From JAIRTY01 sp050257395 (lineage in GTDB: Bacteria; Actinomycetota; Actinomycetes; Streptosporangiales; Streptosporangiaceae), in NCBI GenBank assembly GCA_050257395.1, contig JBLMWU010000130.1:1-11161 (forward strand): a DNA stretch of 11,161 bases, read 5' to 3'. Of this stretch, positions 1 through 5,793 are shown in pieces; within the stretch, counting starts at the first letter, position 1; the number at the start of each line of letters is the position of its first letter. The notes under the pieces are model-generated. The model saw only the letters and a program-made list of their open reading frames with translations, made no database searches and was not told the DNA's origin. The position numbers and the translations under genes are program-made.

Positions 1-324
1 GAGCAGGTGCTGGGCACGCCGGTGCGGGCCGTGGTGGGCGGGCTGCACCTGCCGGTGCACCCGCTGGGCACAGCGCTGCTGCCGCAGGCGGTGCTCGGCT
101 CCCCGCACCCGCCGTGGCGGCTGGTGGGCGAGCGGGACGCCGAGACCGTGATGGACGCCATCGCCGCGCGCGGCCCCCGGCTGGTCGCGCTGTCCGGCCA
201 CGACAGCACGCCGTGGGCGTTCGCGGAGTTCGAGCGCAGGTTTGGCAGCGCCTACCGGCTCGTCCGGGCCGGTGAGGAGCTGCGCATCCCGCTCGCCGGG
301 GCAGGTGCCGCCGGACCGGGCTGA
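1..324 (+). CDS. MBL-fold metallo-hydrolase, C-terminal part (5' end outside window)
   Basis: The reading frame is open from base 1 to a TGA at 322-324, so this is the last ~107 residues of a longer protein; the GTG at 7 is internal. A GGLH motif (His at bases 46-48) follows a hydrophobic strand. A second motif, SGHDSTPW (His about 50 residues later), precedes the final strand, which ends RLVRAGEELRI. This pattern of a GG-[FL]-H strand and a late H-D just before the C terminus is what I know from the COG1237-like branch of the metallo-beta-lactamase superfamily, where these histidines belong to the metal site. The N-terminal HxHxDH signature would lie upstream and is not visible, so the family call rests on the tail alone. 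The substrate is unknown. The gene converges with the minus-strand ligD-like gene; 55 bp separate the two stop codons. Confidence 0.6.
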   Translation, partial: EQVLGTPVRAVVGGLHLPVHPLGTALLPQAVLGSPHPPWRLVGERDAETVMDAIAARGPRLVALSGHDSTPWAFAEFERRFGSAYRLVRAGEELRIPLAGAGAAGPG

Positions 325-332
325 AGGGGACG

Positions 333-376
333 CTCCAGCCTGGGGAGTAAGCCTGTGCCGCGGCCCGCACCCGCGG
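333..376. terminator. two small inverted repeats between convergent genes, possible bidirectional terminator
   Basis: The 55-bp gap between two convergent stop codons holds two short hairpins. CTCC (333-336) pairs with GGAG (344-347) across a 7-nt loop, and CCGCGG (358-363) pairs with CCGCGG (371-376) across a 7-nt loop. Neither has a T-tract on either strand. Terminators lacking U-tracts are common in actinomycetes, so position is the main argument; short GC stems also occur by chance at this base composition. Confidence 0.3.
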
Positions 377-379
377 GGG

Positions 380-2062
380 TCAGCGCAGCGGCGGCAGGTC
401 CTGGCCCTCGCCCAGGACCGTGCGGAACAGGTCGCCGGTCTCCGCCAGCCGGCCCGGCAGGGTGCGGATCGTGAAGCCGTCGGGCCGCAGCGACGGGTCG
501 TCCAGTTCCTCCCAGCTGATCGGCGCCGACACCGGCGCGCCCGGCCGCGGCCGCGGGCTGTAGGGGGCCACCAGCGTCTTGTTGATCGCGTTCTGGGTGT
601 AGTCGAGCCGCGCCTGCCCGCCCCGCTCCCGCCGGTCCCACTTCCAGCTGACCAGGTCGGGCACGACCGCGCCGACGGCCTTGGACAGCTGCTCCACCCA
701 GCCCCGGGTGTCGTCGAACGACAGGCCCTGGCGGACGGGCACCCAGATCTGGATGCCCCGCTGGCCGGTGACCTTGGGCTGGGCCCGCACCCCCAGGTGC
801 TCGAACGCGGTGCGGTGCAGGCGGGCCAGCACCAGCACGTCCTCCCAGGAGGTCTCCTCGCCCGGGTCGAGGTCCACCAGCGCGTAGCTGGGGCAGCGCG
901 GCTGCTCCGCGCGCGACGTCCACGGGTGCCACTCCAGGGCGCCGAAGTTCGCCGCCCACACCAGCGCGGCCGGCTCGTCCACCACCAGGTAGGTCCTGGT
1001 CTCGCCGTCGCCCGCCTCCGGGTTGTCCCAGCGGCCGACCCAGTCCGGCGCGTGGCCGGGCAGCTGCTTGTGCCAGAAGCCGGGCCGGTCGGCCCCGTCC
1101 GGGAAGCGGTGCATGTTGAGCGGGCGGCCCGCCAGGTACGGCAGCACCACCGGGGCGATCCAGGCGGCATAGCGGATGAACTCCCGCTTGGTCACCGGCT
1201 TCTCCCGGCCCCGGGCCGGGAACAGCACCTTGTCCAGGTTGGTCAGCCGGAGCCGCCGGCCGAACACCTCCCAGGTGCCGCCGCGCCCCAGCTCGTCCAG
1301 GGCGGCCAGTTCGTGGTCCCCGGGGCCGGGCACCACCGGCGGGCGCAGCGTGACCGAAGCCTCGGCCGGCGGCAGGTCGGAGCGCCACATCCGTTCCGGG
1401 TCGGCCTTGACCTGGTCGTTGGTCCGGCCGCTGAGCACCGACCGCGGGTGCTCTTCCGGATCCCAGCCGGGCACCGCGTACTCGTCCTGCTTGTGCAGCA
1501 GCAGCCACTGCGCCTTCCCGGACTCGTCCTGGCCGCGCTGCACCAGCACCAGGCGTCCCTGCAGTTTCTCGCCGTGCATGTCAGCGTGCAGTTCGCCAGC
1601 GGCGACCGCGGCCGCCGGGTCGTCTGTGGCGTGCGGCTCCCAGGTGCCGCGGTCCCACACGATCACGTCCCCGCCGCCGTACTCACCGGCCGGGATCACC
1701 CCTTCGAAGTTCAGGTACTCGATCGGATGGTCCTCGACGTGGACGGCGGCCCGCTTCACCTTCGGGTCGAGGGTGGGACCCTTGGGCACAGCCCAGCTGA
1801 CCAGCACGCCGTCGATCTCGAACCGCAGGTCGTAGTGGAGGCGGCGGGCCCGGTGCCGCTGCACCACGAACCGGCGCGCCCCGTCGGCAGCGGCCGCGGG
1901 GGAGGCGCCGGCCGGTTCGGGCGTGCGGGCGAAATCACGCTTGCGGCGGTACTGGCCGAGCGGCTCGCTGTCCGCCGCGGCGGCGCGTTTCCCGGCGGCG
2001 GCCTTGCCGCCCGGCTTCCGCGTGGGTGCGGGCCTGGCCGCCGCCCGCTTCGGTCCGCCCAT
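380..2062 (-). CDS. ligD: LigD-like NHEJ protein: 3'-phosphoesterase (PE) plus polymerase/primase (POL) domains, no ligase domain
   Basis: 560 aa, cytoplasmic. Residues 1-40 form a basic Lys/Arg/Ala-rich, probably disordered tail. Residues ~42-195 are a PE domain: H70, H76, D78, R80 and H112 sit with the same spacing as the catalytic residues H42, H48, D50, R52 and H84 of Pseudomonas LigD. Residues ~264-560 are an archaeo-eukaryotic-primase-type POL domain: D397 and D399 (in VDLDPG) and D487 (in RLDYTQN) match the three metal-binding aspartates, and H379 matches the upstream conserved His. The position of the second conserved POL His is Gln438 (in RGIQIW). The ligase domain that lies between PE and POL in Pseudomonas LigD is absent, so a separate ligase and Ku would be needed; neither is in the window. 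By family, the protein trims and fills DNA ends during non-homologous end joining. The ATG start is supported by a strong ribosome site. The gene lies 63 bp downstream of the isomerase-family gene on the same strand. Confidence 0.93.
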   Translation of the reverse strand: MGGPKRAAARPAPTRKPGGKAAAGKRAAAADSEPLGQYRRKRDFARTPEPAGASPAAAADGARRFVVQRHRARRLHYDLRFEIDGVLVSWAVPKGPTLDPKVKRAAVHVEDHPIEYLNFEGVIPAGEYGGGDVIVWDRGTWEPHATDDPAAAVAAGELHADMHGEKLQGRLVLVQRGQDESGKAQWLLLHKQDEYAVPGWDPEEHPRSVLSGRTNDQVKADPERMWRSDLPPAEASVTLRPPVVPGPGDHELAALDELGRGGTWEVFGRRLRLTNLDKVLFPARGREKPVTKREFIRYAAWIAPVVLPYLAGRPLNMHRFPDGADRPGFWHKQLPGHAPDWVGRWDNPEAGDGETRTYLVVDEPAALVWAANFGALEWHPWTSRAEQPRCPSYALVDLDPGEETSWEDVLVLARLHRTAFEHLGVRAQPKVTGQRGIQIWVPVRQGLSFDDTRGWVEQLSKAVGAVVPDLVSWKWDRRERGGQARLDYTQNAINKTLVAPYSPRPRPGAPVSAPISWEELDDPSLRPDGFTIRTLPGRLAETGDLFRTVLGEGQDLPPLR

Positions 2063-2064
2063 GA

Positions 2065-2071
2065 CACCTCC
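2065..2071 (-). promoter_or_regulatory. strong Shine-Dalgarno of the ligD-like gene
   Basis: Read on the minus strand, GGAGGTG lies here, with the GGAGG core 4 nt before the ATG at 2062. This supports that ATG over other in-frame starts and suggests good independent translation, even though a co-directional gene lies just upstream. Confidence 0.7.
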
Positions 2072-2098
2072 GCACCTTTCCCTGACGGGCTACCCGCC

Positions 2099-2127
2099 AG
2101 GCGGCCGGTGATGCCAGCAGGCCGCCT
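2099..2127 (-). terminator. hairpin at the stop codon of the isomerase-family gene
   Basis: Bases 2099-2106 (AGGCGGCC) and 2120-2127 (GGCCGCCT) form a perfect 8-bp inverted repeat with a 13-nt loop; the arm overlaps the TAG stop at 2126-2128. A second, mutually exclusive hairpin (2081-2089 with 2093-2101, one mismatch, CTA loop) lies next to it, before the ligD-like ribosome site. There is no U-tract. Together they could act as a weak terminator or processing site between the two minus-strand genes. Confidence 0.35.
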
Positions 2128-2806
2128 ACTCGATCACGTCGGCGGCGGCGGGGCCGAACACGGTCAGCTGCCCGAGCACGGGGGAGGGGTCACCGGACCA
2201 GTCCAGCGCGGCGAGCTGAGCCCGGCTGCGCCGTCCCATCCGCCACCGGAACGCCTCGAACCTGGTGGTGGTCAGCGTCAGGCAGGGACCCGGCCCGCCG
2301 TCGTCCGGGCCCACCTGGAACTCGCCGTCTTCCACGATCACCCGCAGCGGTATCGGGGGCCGCAGCCACCGCAGCAGCCGGCCGGCGCATTCGGTGACCA
2401 CCTCGGCGTCCCGGGCGCCGGGGACGCCGAGCGCGCCGCGGATGTCGTGCTCGTGGCTGGCCACGTCGATCACCGCTGGCCACAGCCGGGCGGACGCGAT
2501 GACCTCCCCGAACGCGGGGGCGGCCGAGTCCCAGGCGGCCAGGATCGCGGCCAGGTCCTGCCCGGCGAACCGGGCGACCTGAGCGGCGGTCTCGGCGTCG
2601 TCCGGCGGCCCCGCCAGCAGCCCGGCGCTGGCGTCCCCGGCGATCGCGGCCAGGTGCGCCAGCACGTCCCGGACCGACCAGCCCGGGCACGCGGGCACGG
2701 GGGCGGCCTGGTCTTCCGCGCTGAGCCCGGTCACGAGATCGAGCACCCGGGCCCGGGTGCCGGCGTAGAGCCGGGCGAGATCGGTCTTGCTGGTGCTGGC
2801 GGTCAC
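2126..2806 (-). CDS. maleylpyruvate isomerase-family, mycothiol-dependent enzyme (DinB-like fold)
   Basis: 226 aa, cytoplasmic. The N-terminal part is a DinB-like helical bundle with the family hallmark PACPGWSVRDVLAHLA at residues 38-53, where His51 is the expected first metal ligand. A second polar cluster, SHEHDIRGALG (residues 117-127), supplies further candidate ligands (H118, E119, H120, D121). The C-terminal ~75 residues, with the RFEAFRWRMGRRS segment (182-194), fit the small C-terminal domain seen in TIGR03083-type proteins. Characterised relatives use mycothiol in isomerisation or S-transfer; the substrate of this one cannot be told. The start is GTG at 2804-2806, preceded on the minus strand by AAGG with a 7-nt spacer. 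It is divergent from the HAD gene, and the ligD-like gene follows on the same strand. Confidence 0.85.
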   Translation of the reverse strand: MTASTSKTDLARLYAGTRARVLDLVTGLSAEDQAAPVPACPGWSVRDVLAHLAAIAGDASAGLLAGPPDDAETAAQVARFAGQDLAAILAAWDSAAPAFGEVIASARLWPAVIDVASHEHDIRGALGVPGARDAEVVTECAGRLLRWLRPPIPLRVIVEDGEFQVGPDDGGPGPCLTLTTTRFEAFRWRMGRRSRAQLAALDWSGDPSPVLGQLTVFGPAAADVIE

Positions 2807-2809
2807 GAT

Positions 2810-2854
2810 CGCACCTTACGGCGCTGCCGTGGCCCCAGGCCAGCGCGGGGTGCG
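2810..2854 (-). promoter_or_regulatory. two-tier stem-loop over the ribosome site of the isomerase-family gene
   Basis: CGCACC (2810-2815) pairs with GGTGCG (2849-2854), and inside it GCGCTG (2821-2826) pairs with CAGCGC (2841-2846), all perfect. An alternative inner hairpin is TGGCC/GGCCA (2830-2834 with 2838-2842). On the minus strand the outer arm overlaps the GGTG of the AAGGTG ribosome site just before the GTG start at 2806, so a 5' leader would hide that site. Nothing else points to a specific regulator. Confidence 0.3.
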
Positions 2855-2883
2855 TAACGGCGGCTGGCCGCGATGCGTTTCTG

Positions 2884-2913
2884 CACCTAGAGGTGGCCCG
2901 GCCGGACCGGTCC
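2884..2913. promoter_or_regulatory. pair of palindromes in the divergent intergenic region, possible operators
   Basis: CACCT-AG-AGGTG (2884-2895) is an interrupted palindrome with 5-bp arms. GGACCGGTCC (2904-2913) is a perfect 10-bp palindrome. They lie 8 bp apart between two divergent genes, the usual place for regulator-binding sites. No known operator consensus is recognised. Confidence 0.25.
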
Positions 2914-2959
2914 TCCCCCTAACCGCGTGCCGGGCCGCCTCTCCGGGAGGGCCGCCGGG

Positions 2960-3005
2960 GCGGCAGCCAGACCCGGCCCGCTGGCCGGGGCCGGGCTGGC
3001 GCCGC
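2960..3005. repeat. long imperfect inverted repeat / hairpin, 18-bp stem
   Basis: The left arm 2960-2979 and right arm 2988-3005 are complementary over 18 base pairs with an 8-nt loop (2980-2987). The only interruptions are single unpaired A bases at 2965 and 2971 in the left arm. The innermost 8 bp (CCCGGCCC with GGGCCGGG) are perfect. The hairpin ends 15 bp before the proposed -10 element of the HAD gene. There is no T-tract, so it is not a classical terminator; it could be a protein-binding dyad or a structure in an antisense or leader RNA. Confidence 0.55.
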
Positions 3006-3020
3006 GGGCGGCCGGTTCCG

Positions 3021-3026
3021 TACGAT
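3021..3026 (+). promoter_or_regulatory. -10 element (TACGAT) for a leaderless HAD gene transcript
   Basis: TACGAT matches the actinobacterial TANNNT -10 consensus. Its last T lies 8 nt before the GTG at 3034, which places the transcription start at or next to the start codon. No Shine-Dalgarno-like sequence precedes that GTG, as expected for a leaderless message. The -35 region (about 2998-3003) shows no TTGACA-like hexamer and falls inside the large hairpin. Confidence 0.5.
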
Positions 3027-3033
3027 TCGCGTC

Positions 3034-3669
3034 GTGGACGCGGTGATCTTCGACCTGTTCGGCGTCCTGATCCGGCCGCCCACCGCCCGCGGCAGGCGGC
3101 GGCTGCGCGCGCTGGCCGGGCTCGGCGAGCCGGCCTTCGGCACCCTGTACTGGCAGCACCGGCCCGGCTACGACGCTGGCGACCTGGATTCCGCCGGGTA
3201 CTGGCGGCTGATCGGCGAGCAGGCCGGCCGCAGCTACGACGCCGGGCAGGTGCGGGCGCTGGTGCAGGCGGACGCGGCGATGTGGGCCCGGCCCAGCCGG
3301 CTCATGGTGCGGGCGCTGCTGGCGCTGCGGCCGGCCGGGGTGCGCACCGCCATCTTGTCGAACGTGCCCGGTGACATCTGGCACCGCCTCACCCGGGAAC
3401 ACCCCTGGCTGCTGGCGCCCGACGCGGCGACCCTGTCCTTCGAGGCCGGCGCGGTCAAGCCGGACCCGGCGATCTACCGCCGCTGCCTGGGCCAGCTCGG
3501 GGTCGCCCCGCAGCGGGCGCTGTTCGTCGACGACCGGGCGGAGAACATCGCCGCCGCCCGGGAACTCGGGCTGCGCACCCGCCGCCTCACCCCGCACGGC
3601 CAGCCGCTGCTGGCCGCCTCGCTACGCCGCAGCGCCCGCCAGCGGGCCGGGCTCAGTCAGTCTGGGTGA
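3034..3669 (+). CDS. HAD-superfamily hydrolase, YihX/epoxide-hydrolase-N-terminal-like phosphatase
   Basis: 211 aa, cytoplasmic. All four HAD motifs are in order: motif I FDLFGVL with nucleophile Asp7, motif II ILSNV with Ser109, motif III AVKPDP with Lys142, and motif IV LFVDDRAENI with Asp166 and Asp167. Residues ~15-90 form a helical cap (subfamily I). Position +2 of motif I is Phe9 instead of the general acid/base Asp; YihX-type phosphatases similarly have a non-Asp residue there. Haloacid dehalogenases also lack that Asp, but the DD of motif IV argues for a Mg-dependent phosphatase. The substrate is unknown; a sugar phosphate is a family-based guess. The GTG start places motif I at residue 6, as usual for the family, and fits a leaderless transcript. 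The last 17 bp overlap the 3' end of the convergent SIS gene. Confidence 0.9.
   Translation: MDAVIFDLFGVLIRPPTARGRRRLRALAGLGEPAFGTLYWQHRPGYDAGDLDSAGYWRLIGEQAGRSYDAGQVRALVQADAAMWARPSRLMVRALLALRPAGVRTAILSNVPGDIWHRLTREHPWLLAPDAATLSFEAGAVKPDPAIYRRCLGQLGVAPQRALFVDDRAENIAAARELGLRTRRLTPHGQPLLAASLRRSARQRAGLSQSG
3634..3647 (-). terminator. short hairpin just after the last gene of the amino-sugar operon
   Basis: GCCCG (3634-3638) and CGGGC (3643-3647) form a 5-bp stem with a CCAG tetraloop, beginning 5 nt beyond the SIS gene stop (3653) on the minus strand. It lies inside the coding end of the HAD gene and lacks a U-tract, so it may simply be coding sequence. Confidence 0.22.
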
Positions 3670-4696
3670 CCTTGGACAGCCCCCGGGGCCGGTCCGGGTC
3701 GATGCCGAGCCGCCGTGCCAGCGCCTCGGTCAGCAGCTGCCCGGGCACGACCAGGCCCACCGGGGCCAGCCATTCCGGCAGGTCGGGGCCGGGCAGCGCC
3801 AGGTCGCTGGCGGCCGCCAGGTCATGCCCGCCGCCGATGGCGTAGGCCCGGGCGCCGGCGCCCCGGACCCGCCGGGCCAGGTCGACGGTCCCGGCCAGCG
3901 CGGGCCCGGTGCCGGCGGCCACGATGATGGCCGGGGTCTGCGCGTCGACCACCGCGATCGGCCCGTGCAGCAGGTCGGCCCAGGACAGCCCCATGGCGTG
4001 CAGGTAGCAGGCCTCTTTGAGCTTGAGCGCGATCTCCAGCGCGGCCGCGTAGGCGAAGCCGCGGCCGGACACCACCACCCCGGGCACCCCGGCCAGCTCC
4101 GCGGTCACCGCGTCCAGCTCCAGCGGGCGGGCCAGCATCGCCTCGATCGCGCCCGGCACGGCCCGCAGCGCGCCGGGGTCCAGCGGCGCCCCCAGCGCCA
4201 GGGCCAGCACCGCCAGCGCGGCGAGCTGGGTGGTGAAGCTCTTGGTGGCCGGCACCGCCTGCTCGGTGCCGGCGTGGGTGGCGAACGTGACCTCGGCGGC
4301 CTCGGCCAGCGGCGAGCCGGGCCCGTTGGTGATGGCCAGCGTCCGCGCCCCGCAGTCCCGCGCCCACAGCAGCGTCTGGGCGATCTCCTCGGTCCGGCCG
4401 GACTGGGACAGCGCGACGGCGAGCACCCCGGACAGGTCGATGCGGCTGCCGTAGGTGGTGGCAACGGACGGTGACGCCAGCGTGGCCAGCCGGCCCAGGT
4501 GCACCTGGCACAGGTAGCTGCCGTACACGGCCGCGTTGTCGGAGGTGCCGCGGGCGATGAACAGGACCTGGCGGGTGCCCCGGGCCACCGCGGCGGCCTC
4601 GGCCCGGCGCGGCAGCAGCGCCCCGATGGTCGCCCGCAGCGCGGCGGGCTGCTCCGCGATCTCTGTCCGCATGCGGGTCGGCGCCGCGGCGCTCAT
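3653..4696 (-). CDS. GlmS-like double-SIS protein, probable glucosamine-6-phosphate deaminase/isomerase (NagB-II type)
   Basis: 347 aa, cytoplasmic. Two SIS domains (~40-170 and ~195-325) resemble the isomerase half of glucosamine-6-phosphate synthase, without the glutaminase domain. The phosphate-binding residues are GTS at 50-52 and SQSG at 97-100, followed by GTEQ..ATKSFTTQL (143-158). Glu228 (KLKE), His244 (LLHGP) and Lys342 near the C terminus (LSKVT) line up with E. coli GlmS E488, H504 and K603, including the exact 16-residue E-H spacing, so the sugar-ring-opening and isomerisation machinery looks intact. With no ammonia-supplying domain, the likely reaction is deamination of glucosamine-6-phosphate to fructose-6-phosphate; a role on a related keto/amino-sugar phosphate cannot be excluded. 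It is too unlike MurQ to be an etherase. The ATG start has a good ribosome site (GGAG, 7-nt spacer) and overlaps the kinase stop by 4 bp (ATGA). It is the last gene of the operon. Confidence 0.88.
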   Translation of the reverse strand: MSAAAPTRMRTEIAEQPAALRATIGALLPRRAEAAAVARGTRQVLFIARGTSDNAAVYGSYLCQVHLGRLATLASPSVATTYGSRIDLSGVLAVALSQSGRTEEIAQTLLWARDCGARTLAITNGPGSPLAEAAEVTFATHAGTEQAVPATKSFTTQLAALAVLALALGAPLDPGALRAVPGAIEAMLARPLELDAVTAELAGVPGVVVSGRGFAYAAALEIALKLKEACYLHAMGLSWADLLHGPIAVVDAQTPAIIVAAGTGPALAGTVDLARRVRGAGARAYAIGGGHDLAAASDLALPGPDLPEWLAPVGLVVPGQLLTEALARRLGIDPDRPRGLSKVTQTD

Positions 4697-5793
4697 GCCT
4701 GCGCTCCTTCCTGGCTGGGGTCTTCGTCCTGGCCGGGGTCTTCGTCCTGGCCGGTGCGGGCTCCCGGCCCGGGGCCGCGGAACGCGGCCCGCAGCCGCGC
4801 TTCGGCCGCCGCGGGCGCGCCCACGTGGTCGAGGCCGAGCAGGGCGGCCCCGGCCACCGGCGGCAGGTCCACCAGGTGCGGCTGTGCCTGCGGCGCCCGC
4901 TCCGCCAGGCCCTCGGTGACCAGCGTCGTGAGCAGGGGGTCGGCGGCGCTCAGGATGCTGCCGCCGAGCACAACCGCGGCCGGGGCGGCGGCCAGGTCCA
5001 GCCGGCGCAGCGCGGTCACCGCCATGGTGACGACCTCGCCGGCCTGCCGGCTGACCAGTCCCCGGGCGACCCCGTCACCGCGGCCGGCCGCCGCGAACAG
5101 CACCGGCACGAGCCCGTACAGCGTGGCCTCGTCGATCGTGCCGGTGTGCAGCCCGATCACCACGTCGCGGACCGTGGGCACGCCGAAGTAGCCGGCGACG
5201 TCCGCGCTCAGGCAGGTCTGCGGGCCGCGGCCGTCCTCGGCCCGCACCGCCCACCACAGCGCCCCGCGGCCGAGGTCCCCGCCGCCGCCCCAGTCCCCGC
5301 TGATCCCCCCGAGCGACAGGAACCGGGTCACCCGCCCGTCCGGGGCCACGCCCACGCAGTTGATGCCCGCGCCGCAGGTCACCGCCACGCCCGGGTGCGC
5401 GACCTTCTCCAGCCGGCCGTCCGGCCCGCACCTGCCGGTCACCCCGGCCCGCAGCACCGCGAACGTGTCGTTGACGACCGTGTTCTCCGGCGACCACTGC
5501 CGGGCCCGGACCAGGCCGGTGAGGTGCTCTTCTTCCTCCGGCAGGTCTGCCCCGGCCAGGCAGGCCGAGGTGCAGGCGGCCACCGCCGGGCCGGCCGGGG
5601 CGGCCAGGCCAGCCGCCTGCGCAGCCGCCGCGACCAGCGACTCCAGCCGCCGCATCGCCTCGCCGTCGCCGACTCCCTGCGGGTTGCTGCCGCCGCCGCG
5701 GGCCCGGCCCAGTACCGTGCCGTCCGCCGCGACCAGCGCGACCTCGGTCTTGCTGTTGCCCCCGTCGATCGCCAGCACCGCTGCCAGGGTCAC
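4693..5793 (-). CDS. BadF/BadG/BcrA/BcrD-type ATPase family sugar kinase, N-acetylglucosamine kinase-like
   Basis: 366 aa, cytoplasmic, ASKHA fold. The phosphate-1 loop is DGGNSKT at 10-16; NDT at 108-110 supplies Asp109, matching the catalytic Asp of mammalian GlcNAc kinase; the phosphate-2 loop is CGAGIN at 140-145; GDWGGGGDLG (166-175) and the adenosine motif VLGGSIL (275-281) follow. This set is typical of GlcNAc-kinase-like members rather than benzoyl-CoA reductase activators, which carry cysteines for an iron-sulfur cluster. It probably phosphorylates an amino sugar, or an amino-sugar disaccharide, at C6. The GTG start overlaps the GH4 stop by 4 bp (GTGA, 5790-5793) with little ribosome site of its own, so translational coupling is likely. 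The C terminus after ~340 is a low-complexity acidic tail with a duplicated GQDEDP. Confidence 0.87.
   Translation of the reverse strand: MTLAAVLAIDGGNSKTEVALVAADGTVLGRARGGGSNPQGVGDGEAMRRLESLVAAAAQAAGLAAPAGPAVAACTSACLAGADLPEEEEHLTGLVRARQWSPENTVVNDTFAVLRAGVTGRCGPDGRLEKVAHPGVAVTCGAGINCVGVAPDGRVTRFLSLGGISGDWGGGGDLGRGALWWAVRAEDGRGPQTCLSADVAGYFGVPTVRDVVIGLHTGTIDEATLYGLVPVLFAAAGRGDGVARGLVSRQAGEVVTMAVTALRRLDLAAAPAAVVLGGSILSAADPLLTTLVTEGLAERAPQAQPHLVDLPPVAGAALLGLDHVGAPAAAEARLRAAFRGPGPGARTGQDEDPGQDEDPSQEGAQA
4717..4752. repeat. perfect 18-bp tandem duplication in the kinase tail
   Basis: The 18-bp unit at 4717-4734 is repeated exactly at 4735-4752, in frame, giving GQDEDP twice near the kinase C terminus. 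The preceding 18 bp (4699-4716) match at 11 of 18 positions and could be a decayed third copy. It lies outside the kinase fold. Confidence 0.85.

Noticed and set aside
242..2857. A very long plus-strand open frame (871 codons) opposite the ligD-like and isomerase-family genes
   Set aside because: The translation is Arg/Pro/Gly/His-rich without recognisable domains, and it mirrors two genes with clear catalytic motifs on the other strand. Long antisense frames are expected in very GC-rich coding DNA.
3371..4474. Long plus-strand open frame running from inside the HAD gene across the SIS gene
   Set aside because: Low-complexity translation with no motif; the HAD and SIS frames have complete family motifs in their own frames.
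3653..4696. SIS protein as a MurNAc-6-phosphate etherase (MurQ)
   Set aside because: It has two SIS domains and the GlmS isomerase triad, not the single-SIS MurQ layout.
4693..5793. BadF-family protein as an iron-sulfur activator of a dehydratase or benzoyl-CoA reductase
   Set aside because: The bridging cysteines of activator-type members are not seen, and the neighbours are sugar genes.
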